From Treponema rectale (GTDB lineage Bacteria; Spirochaetota; Spirochaetia; Treponematales; Treponemataceae): a DNA stretch of 64,000 bases. The stretch spans positions 62,001 through 126,000 of the forward strand of contig NZ_JACHFR010000004.1 of the NCBI RefSeq assembly GCF_014202035.1, given 5' to 3'. Position 1 is the stretch's first letter; every line of letters starts with the position of its first letter. Both the position numbers and the translations under genes were made by a program. Positions 18,313-28,005 of the stretch are shown one piece after another. A model generated the notes under the pieces. The model did no database searches and was not told the DNA's origin. It saw only the letters and a program-made list of their open reading frames with translations.

Positions 18313-18781
18313 ATGTCTTCTTCCGTTAATTTAGAAAGTACAAAAGAATCTGCCGGTTCATCAGAATCAACCAGCAGAAAGAAAAAATCACCCCTGGCAC
18401 AGCTTATAAATTTTGCAGGGAAATACAAAATACTTACCTTTACAGGCCTCTTTCTGTCTGCGGCAGCACAGATCTTCGGAATGGTTCCATTCATCTGTAT
18501 CTGGCTTTCCAGCAAACGGTTTATTCATTTAAAGCATTTAAAGAAGCATAGGAGAAAACGAAACGGAAGTCCAGGCTGCCCTCTCCAGACTGCTCAAAGG
18601 GAAAACTGTACTGGTAATAGCACACCGTCTGAGAACAGTAGCAGCTGCAGATAAAATCGTTGTATTAAAAAACGGAAAAGTATGCGAAGAAGGAAGTCCA
18701 AAAGACTTACAAAAAAACAAGAAATCTGTTTTTACAAAAATGCTTAGTCTTCAGACAAAAGAAGAAACCTGGACCGTCTAG
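18313..18781 (+). pseudogene. ABC transporter (exporter type) with large internal deletion
   Basis: The N-terminal part (MSSSVNLESTKES through the first membrane helix, ILTFTGLFLSAAAQIFGMVP) is joined after about 70 residues, in a different frame, to the last 85 residues of an ABC ATPase: ENETEVQAALSRLLKGKT, VLVIAHRLRTVAAADKIVVL and KNGKVCEEGSPKDL (H-loop and the end of the nucleotide-binding domain). Nearly the whole permease region, Walker A, signature and Walker B are gone. Its promoter keeps a metal box, so the lost gene may have been an iron- or siderophore-linked exporter/importer. The remaining reading frame cannot make a working transporter. Confidence 0.85.
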
Positions 18782-18875
18782 AATTTAATAATATACTTTT
18801 CGGGAATCATCATAAACTGATGATTTCCGGGAAGTATATTATTTAAATAAACTTTACATATTTATTAAAACTTTC

Positions 18876-18903
18876 TTGTATTGTTATAACAACGTGTTAT
18901 AAT
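18876..18903 (+). promoter_or_regulatory. Promoter of the BspA-like gene
   Basis: TTGTAT at 18876-18881 and TATAAT at 18898-18903 are 16 bp apart. Transcription would start near 18910, right at the ATG at 18911, so the message may be leaderless, or the ATG at 18950 is used. Confidence 0.55.
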
Positions 18904-18910
18904 TATTTTT

Positions 18911-21900
18911 ATGCGCATACCTAGTTTTCTTAATAAAAATACTATAAAAATGTACGAGGGGGGGTATAAAACCTTCCTTTTTTTGGCAGTTCTTTTTTTA
19001 GGAACCTTTTCTTTTCTTTCTTGCAGTAGCGAATATACTTCAGAAGAGCCGGATAAATCAAACATTTCGTATACGGTAAACTTTGATGTAAACGGCGGAA
19101 CCGGGGAATCCTCACAGCTCAAAACTATTACCGTTAAAGCCGGCACAATCATTAATCTTCCTGTAGTAGCAGACGACAATTCCGTCCCTCTCCTTACTCA
19201 TGATGAAGGAAAAATGTTCGTTGCCTGGAATACAGATTCAAACGGACATGGAACAGGGTATTCAGATGGAACTTCACTTATAGTAACCAAAGATATAACT
19301 CTTTACGCCCAGTGGGCAATTCCCCATACCCTGACTTTCAATGCAAATAACGAAAGCGAAACTACCTGCACACTGACAGTTCCTGAGGATATTTCAATAA
19401 AACTTCCGGAATCTTCTTTTACAAATCCTGGCAAAGTTCTTGCTGAATGGAATACAGAATCAAACGGCACAGGTACTTCCTATACACCTGAAAGTGCAGC
19501 AACCTTTGCAGATGACACAACTCTTTACGCAATATGGAAAACTCCATGCACAATAACTTTCAATACAAACGGCGGAAATCAAATTGGAGATCAGATTGTT
19601 GCAGAAGGATACCGGGTACAAAAACCGGCTTCTCCAGAAAAAGACGGATACCGCTTTATGGGATGGTATTCAGATACTTCATTCGGTACAGAATTTGATT
19701 TTGAAACCCCTGTACTCTCAGATATGGAACTGTTTGCTTCATGGAAAAAAGTTATAACTATTTTCTATGATCCAAATAGTGGTGACGGAGAAATTCAAAT
19801 CCAGACACTCCTTGAAGGGGAAGAAGTCACCCTCCTGGAAAATATTTTTACGCGCCCAGACTACGGTTTTGCCTGCTGGAATACTGCAAAGGATGGCTCC
19901 GGGGATCGCTATGATGACAAGGCAACTTTTATTCCGGAAGACAACATTACACTTTACGCACAGTGGGGAATGACCTGCACTATTTCTTTCAATAAAGGAA
20001 ATGATAATGCAGAAGGCGAAATGGAAGAAATAAGTCTTCCTGCAGGTAGTTCAATTCAGCTTCCTGCAAGCACATTCTCCCTTGAAGGCTTTTACTGCTC
20101 TGGCTGGAATACAACCCTGGACGGAAGCGGTACTTCATATGCAAACGGTCAGACAATTATTCTTAACGAAACTACAACCCTCTACGCTCAGTGGAAAGAA
20201 GGAAGCGGAATCTTCTACTCAATAACAATTCCTTCAGTCGAACACGGCAGTGTAAGCTCAAACATGACCTCTGCAATGGCCGGAAGTTTCATTACCCTCA
20301 CCCTCACTCCTGATGAAGATTACAAAGCTGGTTCTATCACAATTACCTGCGGAGAAGAAAACGTTCCCCTCACTGAAATTGAAGCCGGTAAAATCTGGCA
20401 ATTTGCAATGCCTGATGGTGAAATCTCAATTTCAATTGATTTTGCACTAAAAGGCTGGAAAGTCCTGTATGACGAAAACATTATAAACGGATCTTTAAGC
20501 ACAGACCGTGATTATTACCTTCCAGGTGAAGAGGCTGTAATTACCATTGTACCTGACGAAACTTACGCATATCGGGCAGAATCTCTGAGCGTAAAAAATT
20601 CAGATGGAGAAGAAATCGAAATAACGGAAGAAACTGGCGAAAACGGAATTTACTACACCTTTACAATGCCGACAGGAGATGTAACGGCATACGCAGAATT
20701 CGACAAGCTTCAGTGCAAGGTAAAATTTGCTTCTTCAATCACCGGCTGTGACGACATGCCTTCAGAAACACACGTAGACATGGGAACTCAGATAATCCTG
20801 CCTTCATGCACATATTTCTATTATGGAACTGGTTACACCTTCAGAAACTGGAACTCCGAAAGTGATGGAACAGGAGACACATATACTGCAGAAACAAGTT
20901 TGATTGTAAATGACGACATAACTTTCTGGGCACAATGCGATTCAGGTTACATTACTAGTGTTGCAGAACTCAGCACACTGCTTGGAAAGATAAAGGCACA
21001 CAGCCTTACATCTGCAAAAATCATAATCACAGATGCAAAAACTTCGGACGTAACCGGATCTACGGCATCTTCAATAAGCCCTGTAGGACAGCACCTTGCT
21101 TCATATTCTTCAGTCAAAGTTGCACTTACGCTCAACCAGAACGCAAATCTTACTTCAATCGGAAATTACGCATTCTACTATAGAAGTAACCTTACTTCGG
21201 TAAGCATGCCATCAAATATTACATCAATCGGAGCTTATGCGTTCTATAATTGCAGTTATCTTACTTCAGCAAATCTTCCTGCTTCAGCAACAAGCATTGG
21301 TAATTATGCCTTCTACAATTGTTCATCACTTTCAGGCAGCATTTCAATTCCATCTGGCGTAAAAACTATTGGAAGTTATGCATTCTGTGGCTGTTCTTAT
21401 ATTACGTATGCTTCAGTTCCTTCAGGTGTTACAGCGATAAATGATTACACTTTCAGCGGCTGTTCAAGCATGACGGGCGTTTCTTTGCCGAGTGGAATTA
21501 CAAGCATCGGAAGCTATGCCTTCTCGAACTGTAAGCTTTCTTCAATTACAATTCCAAATGGCACTAAAAGTATTGGAAGTCATGCATTTGACGGATGTTC
21601 ATCAGCTTCAACGCTGGAGTTTGATTCTTCTAATACCTTAACAAGTTTAGGAAGCTATGCATTCTTTAACTGTTCAAAGCTTCAGACCGTTACTATTCCT
21701 TACACTGTAACAGCTTTAAATGAATATACTTTCAGCGGCTGTTCAAAGCTTACCGGTGTTGACTTTCCTTCAGGCATGACAACTATAGGTACCAGTGCAT
21801 TCAAGAATTGTACAGCACTGTATAAAATTACGCTTCCTTCTTCGTTGACGGCAATCGGCGGTTCGGCTTTTGAAGGCTGTACTAAGCTGTATAGCGGCAA

Positions 21901-23611
21901 CTCATTTCCTCTTACACTTCCATCTGCATTGAAGACAATAGGTGCTTCGGCTTTTAGAGGATGTAGTGCTAACTTTATGAAAATAACGATTCCAGCTTCG
22001 GTAACCAGCATAGGAAGTTCCGCATTCAGTGACTGTTCCGAGCTGACAACAATAAGCTTTGATTCAAGTTCAAAATTAACTGATCTTGGTGGCTATGCTT
22101 TTGAAAACTGTATCAAGCTGACCAAAGTATCAGTACCAGACAGCGTTACAAGCATGGGCTCTGCGATTTTCACAGGCTGCAAAGGACTCACGGAAATTTC
22201 TCTTCCGTTCCTGGGTACGAGTGAAAGTATGCCGATTTTCTTTGGTTCATTATTTGGAACTCAGTCATATACAGGCGGATCAAAAACTATACAGTATGGG
22301 GATATAGAAAATTCCAGTGATTCAAATACGTACTATATCCCAAATGTAAATACAGTTTCTGTCAGCAGGGGAAAGATCAGAAATGGCGCTTTCTCTGAAT
22401 GTAACAATGTAACCGCAGTAAATTTAGGTAGTGGAGTTACAAGTATTGGAATCGGAGCGTTTTATGGAACTAATGTTTCTAAACTGATTATTCCAGACTC
22501 TGTAACTTACATGGGAAATGCTGCTTTTGGACACTGTCAGAGATTAACTTCTATTACATTGCCGTATCTTGATTATAACTTTGGATATTATTTTACAACA
22601 AAAGCTCCAACCGGCAGTGATGCAACATGGTATAGATCTATAGTTCAGAACACAAAAACTTATTACATAGATTCTAACCTTTCTACAATAACTATAAACA
22701 GTTTTAAAGATAATAAGATTCCTGATTATGCATTCCAGAATATGGGAAATACATACACATTCAACATTACAACAAATAAGGTAACTTATGTTGGAAAAAA
22801 AGCTTTTGCAAACGCTTATTCAAAATTTCCTTTACAGACATTCCTGAATAACGGTTATGTTACGACAATAGGCGAATATGCATTTACGGGAAATGAGGTT
22901 GTTAATTTAACAATTCCTTCGACTGTTACGGTTATTGGTGAAGGAGCCTTCTCTGCCTGTACAAAACTTGAATCCTATACAAGCCCATTCATAGGAGGAA
23001 AGAAATCCCCGGGAGTTTCAAGTTCTTATGACCTTTTGTTTGGTTATGTCTTTGGAACAGATTCTTATACAGGCGGAACGGCAGCAAGCCAGAGATATAT
23101 TGATAATGGATCCTATAAAACTTATTACATTCCATCTGATCTTGTAAAGGTAAAATATACAGGAACCGGAATGATAAGGTATGGTACCTTTATGAATTGT
23201 ACAACCTTAGAAAAAGTTCAATTTGATGATGCTACGTCTATTGGCAGCTATGCATTTTATGGATGTTCTTCATTGGGATATGATTCTACTCACCTTATAA
23301 GTATTACTGAAACCGTTACAAGTATTGGCGATTGTGCATTTAAGGACTGTACATCGTTGTATAACGTAACAATTGGAGAAAATGTCACAAGAATCGGTAA
23401 GGAATGTTTTACAGGCTGTTCAAAACTTGGAAAAGTATATTTTTATGCAGCTAAGCAAAACTGGTATTATACAACCAACTCTGATTATACAGGTGGAAGT
23501 AAATCTAAAGTCCTTAGTGGAGAATCTTACAAGCAGGACTGGGATAATTTTGCAAAATGCTTTAGAAGCGATAAAGACTGGCAGAAATATTTGTACTGGA
23601 AACAGCCGTAA
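18911..23611 (+). CDS. BspA-like leucine-rich repeat lipoprotein with InlB B-repeats
   Basis: This 1566-residue surface protein has a signal peptide with a lipobox-like FLSC near residue 39. Residues about 55-430 are five InlB B-type (Listeria-Bacteroides) repeats, each ending in a TTLYAQW-like strand. Residues about 435-600 are two divergent B-repeats (EHGSVSSNMTSAMAGSF). A further B-repeat lies around 600-675. From about 725 to 1550 run some thirty BspA/LRR_5 leucine-rich repeats of the form LTSIGNYAFYNCSSL. Related proteins bind fibronectin or host cells and act in co-aggregation. No ribosome-binding site precedes 18911; ATG 18950 is an alternative. A run of seven G at 18958-18964 lies in the signal region and may cause frame switching. 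The next two genes encode envelope proteins. Confidence 0.93.
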   Translation: MRIPSFLNKNTIKMYEGGYKTFLFLAVLFLGTFSFLSCSSEYTSEEPDKSNISYTVNFDVNGGTGESSQLKTITVKAGTIINLPVVADDNSVPLLTHDEGKMFVAWNTDSNGHGTGYSDGTSLIVTKDITLYAQWAIPHTLTFNANNESETTCTLTVPEDISIKLPESSFTNPGKVLAEWNTESNGTGTSYTPESAATFADDTTLYAIWKTPCTITFNTNGGNQIGDQIVAEGYRVQKPASPEKDGYRFMGWYSDTSFGTEFDFETPVLSDMELFASWKKVITIFYDPNSGDGEIQIQTLLEGEEVTLLENIFTRPDYGFACWNTAKDGSGDRYDDKATFIPEDNITLYAQWGMTCTISFNKGNDNAEGEMEEISLPAGSSIQLPASTFSLEGFYCSGWNTTLDGSGTSYANGQTIILNETTTLYAQWKEGSGIFYSITIPSVEHGSVSSNMTSAMAGSFITLTLTPDEDYKAGSITITCGEENVPLTEIEAGKIWQFAMPDGEISISIDFALKGWKVLYDENIINGSLSTDRDYYLPGEEAVITIVPDETYAYRAESLSVKNSDGEEIEITEETGENGIYYTFTMPTGDVTAYAEFDKLQCKVKFASSITGCDDMPSETHVDMGTQIILPSCTYFYYGTGYTFRNWNSESDGTGDTYTAETSLIVNDDITFWAQCDSGYITSVAELSTLLGKIKAHSLTSAKIIITDAKTSDVTGSTASSISPVGQHLASYSSVKVALTLNQNANLTSIGNYAFYYRSNLTSVSMPSNITSIGAYAFYNCSYLTSANLPASATSIGNYAFYNCSSLSGSISIPSGVKTIGSYAFCGCSYITYASVPSGVTAINDYTFSGCSSMTGVSLPSGITSIGSYAFSNCKLSSITIPNGTKSIGSHAFDGCSSASTLEFDSSNTLTSLGSYAFFNCSKLQTVTIPYTVTALNEYTFSGCSKLTGVDFPSGMTTIGTSAFKNCTALYKITLPSSLTAIGGSAFEGCTKLYSGNSFPLTLPSALKTIGASAFRGCSANFMKITIPASVTSIGSSAFSDCSELTTISFDSSSKLTDLGGYAFENCIKLTKVSVPDSVTSMGSAIFTGCKGLTEISLPFLGTSESMPIFFGSLFGTQSYTGGSKTIQYGDIENSSDSNTYYIPNVNTVSVSRGKIRNGAFSECNNVTAVNLGSGVTSIGIGAFYGTNVSKLIIPDSVTYMGNAAFGHCQRLTSITLPYLDYNFGYYFTTKAPTGSDATWYRSIVQNTKTYYIDSNLSTITINSFKDNKIPDYAFQNMGNTYTFNITTNKVTYVGKKAFANAYSKFPLQTFLNNGYVTTIGEYAFTGNEVVNLTIPSTVTVIGEGAFSACTKLESYTSPFIGGKKSPGVSSSYDLLFGYVFGTDSYTGGTAASQRYIDNGSYKTYYIPSDLVKVKYTGTGMIRYGTFMNCTTLEKVQFDDATSIGSYAFYGCSSLGYDSTHLISITETVTSIGDCAFKDCTSLYNVTIGENVTRIGKECFTGCSKLGKVYFYAAKQNWYYTTNSDYTGGSKSKVLSGESYKQDWDNFAKCFRSDKDWQKYLYWKQP
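18958..18964 (+). repeat. G7 homopolymer near the 5' end of the BspA-like gene
   Basis: Seven consecutive G follow TACGA just before the signal peptide codons. In the sequence given the frame is open. A change of one base would shift the frame if the ATG at 18911 or 18950 is the start. Confidence 0.6.
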
Positions 23612-23630
23612 CTTTTTCTTAAAAAAAGAA

Positions 23631-23735
23631 TCATAGCAGGCGTTGCGGGCGGCGCTTGAGCCCGCTAGAAGGGGTAGCAAAAGACCGCGGAGCGGGCTGG
23701 AGCGAGGGGAAGGCTTTCCCCTCCTGAATATAAAA
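23631..23735. repeat. GC-rich palindromic intergenic element
   Basis: This 100-bp patch is far richer in GC than its neighbours. GCCCGCT and AGCGGGC form one stem, and GAGGGGAA with TTTCCCCTC another directly before the next gene. It has the look of a dispersed, structured intergenic element, and it could also end the BspA-like transcript. Only one copy is in this window. Confidence 0.55.
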
Positions 23736-23757
23736 ACAATAAAAATATGGAGATTGT

Positions 23758-25425
23758 ATGAAAAAAACAAAAGTTCTGCTCCTTGCAGTTGCAGGAGTAC
23801 TTATGGCCGGAGGAGCGTTTTCTGAAGCTCCTTCTTCCAACACAAAAACAGTTACAGGCGGTCTTATTGAAGACGGTCTTGTTGATTCATTCGATACCGG
23901 AGTTGAGGGAAAAGACACACTTTTCTTCGGAAGCTACGGCATGAGTGACGGAACAATTCGCGCAGGATATGGAAAAAGATTCAGCCCGAAATTGTGGATA
24001 TCGCTTTATGACGGCTGGTACATGAATGCAGGAACACAAACAGAAGAAACATCAAAAAAAGACAGCATTTCTTTAGACGGTGTAAATACAGACTACACTG
24101 ACAGTTCAGCTTCTGCACAGGTAAGCGGAAACTCAAGGGTAAAAAATAATCTTGCCTTCAGTACTTACCTGAACAACAAAATCGGAGGAACCTTTTACTG
24201 GAATATAGATTCTTCAAACCTTCAGGGATATGCTGCAACAGACCCTACAGGCATGATTCAGGATAAAAGCGGAACAACTACAACAAAAGATTCTTCCGAA
24301 AATCATGAAGACGGAACTACTAGTCTGACTGAATATTCAACCCTTGAAAATAAGAAATCCGAAAACACTTTCGGAATAAATTTCAACGGTATTCAGACAA
24401 AGTACCTTATGGGCGAACGGAAACTTTATTTTAAGCTTAATACATTTCAGTTCACAAAGAGTTCCCGCTTCATTGACCTTGCATGGAACACAAAAACCAC
24501 TCTGAACTCAAGCACAATTGACTCAAGTGAACAGCCGTCGTACAAAGGAACATATGATTACAATACTTACACCCCTTACCTTGAAGTTGAAACAGGTTTC
24601 AGTTTCAAAAAAATCTGGGATTGTGTAACTCCTCAGTTCACCTTAACTGAAGGTTTTCAGATGTCCTTCCGCTCAAACGAAAATACTTACACCTATTCAA
24701 AAAATACGGCAAACACTGCCCTCCTGAATACAAGACAGACAACTTCATTCAAGATGGATCAGGGCGACTATTCAAACTGGAAAAATACCCTTACACCAAG
24801 ACTTGACTTTGATTTTGACCTGGGAGAAAACATAACCTTAAAGACCCGCGCACAGGCAGGAATATCTCTTTCAAACACTTTTACCGGGGCAGATAAATAC
24901 ACAACTATCACAACTACACGTACAAAAGATCTTACAAACGGCGATACCACAGTAACTAAGAAAACAACTACTTCAGGAGCTGCTTCAGAAACAGAAATCT
25001 TCACAACAACAGTTTCTCCAGAATTTGACCTCGGACTTGTCTACAGGGTAATTCCAGGCAAATTCAACATTAATATAGGCGTTTCAGCTTCAAGCGGTTC
25101 ACTGGAATGGAAAAAGACCGTAAAGACCAACAGCAATATCCCGGAAACTTCAGTAACGACCTTCACAAATACAGCAGGCGAAACTACTGTAACAGGCAGA
25201 AGTTATACGGCAAAAAACGGGGACGGTGCAGGTAAAGACGATGCAGAAGAAGAAAAACAGACAAACTCATTCAGCGCTGCAACTCCGGATGCAACTGCAA
25301 GATTCGGATTTACATGGTTCCTCGGCGAAAAGGCACAGCTTGATTCATACATGATTTATGGAACTTCAGCCGGAACTACAAATCCGACATGGGCAATGAA
25401 CATTATGTTCGCAGTAAAAATATAA
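23758..25425 (+). CDS. Probable outer-membrane beta-barrel protein
   Basis: This 555-residue protein has a classical signal peptide (KKTKVLLLAVAGVLMAGGAFS). The mature part is made of many short amphipathic strands with alternating aromatic and polar residues (LFFGSYGMSDGTIRAGYGKR, TFYWNID, KLYFKLNTFQF) and Thr/Ser-rich loops, and the chain ends in NPTWAMNIMFAVKI, as in barrel proteins. I do not recognise a named family. It sits between a surface LRR lipoprotein and another lipoprotein with 20-base spacing to the latter, so the three may form one surface module. The ATG is preceded by GGAGATTGT. Confidence 0.75.
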   Translation: MKKTKVLLLAVAGVLMAGGAFSEAPSSNTKTVTGGLIEDGLVDSFDTGVEGKDTLFFGSYGMSDGTIRAGYGKRFSPKLWISLYDGWYMNAGTQTEETSKKDSISLDGVNTDYTDSSASAQVSGNSRVKNNLAFSTYLNNKIGGTFYWNIDSSNLQGYAATDPTGMIQDKSGTTTTKDSSENHEDGTTSLTEYSTLENKKSENTFGINFNGIQTKYLMGERKLYFKLNTFQFTKSSRFIDLAWNTKTTLNSSTIDSSEQPSYKGTYDYNTYTPYLEVETGFSFKKIWDCVTPQFTLTEGFQMSFRSNENTYTYSKNTANTALLNTRQTTSFKMDQGDYSNWKNTLTPRLDFDFDLGENITLKTRAQAGISLSNTFTGADKYTTITTTRTKDLTNGDTTVTKKTTTSGAASETEIFTTTVSPEFDLGLVYRVIPGKFNINIGVSASSGSLEWKKTVKTNSNIPETSVTTFTNTAGETTVTGRSYTAKNGDGAGKDDAEEEKQTNSFSAATPDATARFGFTWFLGEKAQLDSYMIYGTSAGTTNPTWAMNIMFAVKI

Positions 25426-25445
25426 ACTGAAAGGAGAAAACGCTT

Positions 25446-26963
25446 ATGAAAAAATATATTTTAGCACTTGGAATCACCTCGCTTATTTTTGCAAGCTGCA
25501 GTGACGTATATACAGGCGGAGATTTATCTGCTTCTTCTTCAGGATTTACAGGAGCAGAAGCAGAGGCAGCTTCATCGCAGGGAACAACAGTATCCGGACA
25601 CGAAACTGCAAATTATGCAACATTCTCTCTTAACGGTTCAGACGAATTTTATTCAGGTTCAGATCCTTTACATATTACATCTATTACACAGGCTTCAGAT
25701 GATACTGAACTTACGCTCACAATAAAAAGTTATGCCCGCCTCGATGAACAGACAATTCCAGAGGCAGTAAAATTCCAGGAAGTTGCAGCAAACACGACAG
25801 CTTCCATATGCGCACCGGAAAGAAAAACTGCACTTTCATACACAATTCTCGACATTACAAGCACCACTGAAAGCGGTTCTTCTTCGGACAGAAACGTCAC
25901 CACAACAGTTGATTTCAAGGTAAACACAGAAAACGTTGAAAAAAATACGATTGCTCTCTTCATTGATGGAACAGCACTTAAAGACATCAGCGGAAAAACT
26001 ATCGTAAATGCCAACCTCAACGAAAACTGCGGTGAAGAATCTGACAGTCTTGTACGCTATATTGCAATATCAGAAACCAGCTCAGGCTCTTCTACAATCT
26101 CCGTTTCCTTCTTATTCGGGGAAGACTTTTCTCCTGAACTTCCTTACAAAAATGCACTTTCAGTAACAGTCAACACTGATGCAAACGGAAAAATATATTT
26201 TAGAAGTGATTCCGCAGAGTGGGCAGATTATACTTCAGGAAGCGCCTCAGCAAAGTATAAAACTGACCTTGCTTCTACACTCAACCAACTGTATTCATTA
26301 CAGACAAAAGCTCCGGGTTCCGTAATTTGGGTAGACTCCCCTCTTTCTTTTGAATACGATGATACAAACAAATACTATGAAACAACAAAAATTACATCTG
26401 AACCTGGAACCAGACATCGTCTTATAAAACATGTTCCTTCAAAAGTTTCAGGCCTCAAAGATGATACTTATGCTTCAGTTCAGTACGGGCACAGCGCCTG
26501 CCAGAATTACACTGATTCCTATACTGAATACGAAACACCATTCACTTCAACATATTTTGCAAATGAGCCTGAGTATATTATAACAAAAACCACTTTCGCA
26601 GTCGGAAGCTATGATTATGCGACAATTAAAACAGCACAGGCTTCACTACTGACAGTAACTCAGAAAGGCGACGGAAAATATGAAGTTACAGCCGGTACAC
26701 TGGGAGAGCAGCTGAAATTCAGTTATTACGAAGACTTTATTGCAACCGATAATGAATACAACCTGATTCCCTGCACAGTTACACTCAAAAACGAAACGAC
26801 TGTCATCCTCGAAATTAATAATACCTTTTATAAGGGTAGCCTGAACCTTTGGGCAGGAAAAGGTATAATAGTAACCGGCAATTCAATTAATGATGAAAAT
26901 CATTTTGGAATATGGGAAGATCCTGAATACGGAAAAGCATCAGGCTACATAAAAATACGGTAA
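25446..26963 (+). CDS. Lipoprotein of unknown function
   Basis: This 505-residue protein has a lipobox at the signal end (LIFASC, cysteine near residue 17). The mature part is rich in Ser, Thr and beta strands, with an early Ser-rich linker (SASSSGFTGAEAEAASSQG), and resembles Ig-like surface proteins of spirochaetes. There is no recognised catalytic motif. The ATG follows GAAAGGAGAAAACGCTT, a strong ribosome-binding site 20 bases after the barrel-like gene, so the two are likely co-transcribed. Confidence 0.8.
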   Translation: MKKYILALGITSLIFASCSDVYTGGDLSASSSGFTGAEAEAASSQGTTVSGHETANYATFSLNGSDEFYSGSDPLHITSITQASDDTELTLTIKSYARLDEQTIPEAVKFQEVAANTTASICAPERKTALSYTILDITSTTESGSSSDRNVTTTVDFKVNTENVEKNTIALFIDGTALKDISGKTIVNANLNENCGEESDSLVRYIAISETSSGSSTISVSFLFGEDFSPELPYKNALSVTVNTDANGKIYFRSDSAEWADYTSGSASAKYKTDLASTLNQLYSLQTKAPGSVIWVDSPLSFEYDDTNKYYETTKITSEPGTRHRLIKHVPSKVSGLKDDTYASVQYGHSACQNYTDSYTEYETPFTSTYFANEPEYIITKTTFAVGSYDYATIKTAQASLLTVTQKGDGKYEVTAGTLGEQLKFSYYEDFIATDNEYNLIPCTVTLKNETTVILEINNTFYKGSLNLWAGKGIIVTGNSINDENHFGIWEDPEYGKASGYIKIR

Positions 26964-26998
26964 TATAAAACCGTAATTATCGCTTTAAAAATATTCTG

Positions 26999-27045
26999 TT
27001 TGCGGCAAGGTACTGTAATTAATTCAAACACAGTACAACCGCAAA
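26999..27045. terminator. Two-part inverted repeat after the lipoprotein gene
   Basis: TTTGCGG (26999-27005) pairs with CCGCAAA (27039-27045), and GTACTGT (27010-27016) with ACAGTAC (27030-27036). There is no T-run after it, so intrinsic termination is uncertain. Confidence 0.5.
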
Positions 27046-27153
27046 CAGACCTCACTGTGGCAGTTCAAAAGAAGCGGGAACCTACCGAAGCCTATACATC
27101 TGAGCCCGGCTTTTTCAAATCCGCAATTCCCACTGATTTTGACCAAATGATAT

Positions 27154-27270
27154 TCACTGCTTGCGATATTTTTTACTGTCTTTCTCCGATGCACCGGATA
27201 GAATCCCCGTGCCAAGACAGATAATTACAACTTCAACAACAACAAAAACCATAAAATCAATAAAACCCAT
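27154..27270 (-). CDS. Small single-pass membrane protein (38 aa)
   Basis: A short gene starts at the ATG at 27270 behind a good GGAAG ribosome-binding site and reads MGFIDFMVFVVVEVVIICLG, then a short basic tail ending KKYRKQ. One hydrophobic helix spans residues 3-25. The accessory promoter element with a TATAAT -10 (27301-27337) lies 31 bases before it, which makes real expression likely. The function is unknown. A longer one-helix protein with the same promoter follows at 27395-27808. Small toxin-like or holin-like peptides look like this, but nothing here proves it. Confidence 0.55.
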   Translation of the reverse strand: MGFIDFMVFVVVEVVIICLGTGILSGASEKDSKKYRKQ

Positions 27271-27300
27271 AACTACTTCCTTCTCTTTAATTCTGGTTTA

Positions 27301-27337
27301 ATTATAAACCAGGGGGTGTAGCACGAAATGAAGCAGG
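27301..27337 (-). promoter_or_regulatory. Accessory promoter element before the 38-aa gene
   Basis: A near-palindrome GGTGTAGC-N7-ATGAAGCAGG at about 27315-27337 is followed on the minus strand by TATAAT (27301-27306), 8 bp away. It is nearly the same as the element at 27831-27867 and like the one at 13519-13555. Confidence 0.6.
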
Positions 27338-27394
27338 GTCAGTTTTTTTTATAAAAATTCGATTTTTTCCGCTATATTGTAAAAGTCCAGACTA

Positions 27395-27808
27395 TTACAG
27401 AAAGGCGTCTGCAGCTTCATCACTTTCAAAAAAGATTTCTCCATCGCCATAAGGAAGACCGCCATAAAGAAAACTGCCTGAGTCTGAAGATTCAGGAGTT
27501 TCGGAAATATGACTCTCTCCGGCAGACTTCAAGTCTCTTCTTGCATTCTCACAGACAGTGGAATTACAGAACTCATAAAAATCATCAAAATCATCAAACT
27601 CGTCAAAGTCATCCACAATTATTTTCCCTGGGACATAGCAGGAGGGATTATTATTTTTAGCAGGATGTTTTTTTACGCAGCGTCCTGTTGAAGAATGATT
27701 ATTATTAAAAAGTTTATAGCAAACAAAAAACAGAACTAAAATCCCTGCAAGAATTAAAACTATGGGACAATAATAAACAATAAAAATGAGAAAAATAATA
27801 AAATACAT
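27395..27808 (-). CDS. Single-pass membrane protein with acidic aromatic tail
   Basis: This 137-residue protein begins with a long hydrophobic helix (YFIIFLIFIVYYCPIVLILAGILVLFF, about residues 2-30), followed by a basic stretch and an acidic repeat IVDDFDEFDDFDDFYEF near residues 63-80. The C-terminal part is polar. The ATG follows GGAGGTGATTTT, a strong ribosome-binding site. No family is recognised. It shares its promoter element with the 38-residue gene downstream and is likely made under the same conditions. Confidence 0.7.
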   Translation of the reverse strand: MYFIIFLIFIVYYCPIVLILAGILVLFFVCYKLFNNNHSSTGRCVKKHPAKNNNPSCYVPGKIIVDDFDEFDDFDDFYEFCNSTVCENARRDLKSAGESHISETPESSDSGSFLYGGLPYGDGEIFFESDEAADAFL

Positions 27809-27830
27809 AAAATCACCTCCAAACTCTATT

Positions 27831-27867
27831 ATTATAACCCCTATGGTGTAGCAATTAATGAAGCAGG
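27831..27867 (-). promoter_or_regulatory. Accessory promoter element before the 137-aa gene
   Basis: GGTGTAGCAATTAATGAAGC at 27845-27864 is followed on the minus strand, 8 bp on, by TATAAT (27831-27836), with the start codon at 27808. Confidence 0.6.
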
Positions 27868-28005
27868 TTTTTTATGAAACTCAATAATTTTTCGTGAATT
27901 GTAATACATATCAATATTAACCATCACTATGCATTATGCAAAAAAAGTGTTGACTTCTTAATTTAACAGTGTTACATTTACATTGTTATATTAAGAGAAA
28001 CAATA

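Noticed and set aside
23631-23918. Minus-strand proline/serine-rich frame
   Set aside because: It arises from the GC-rich palindromic element and the reverse strand of a signal peptide region.
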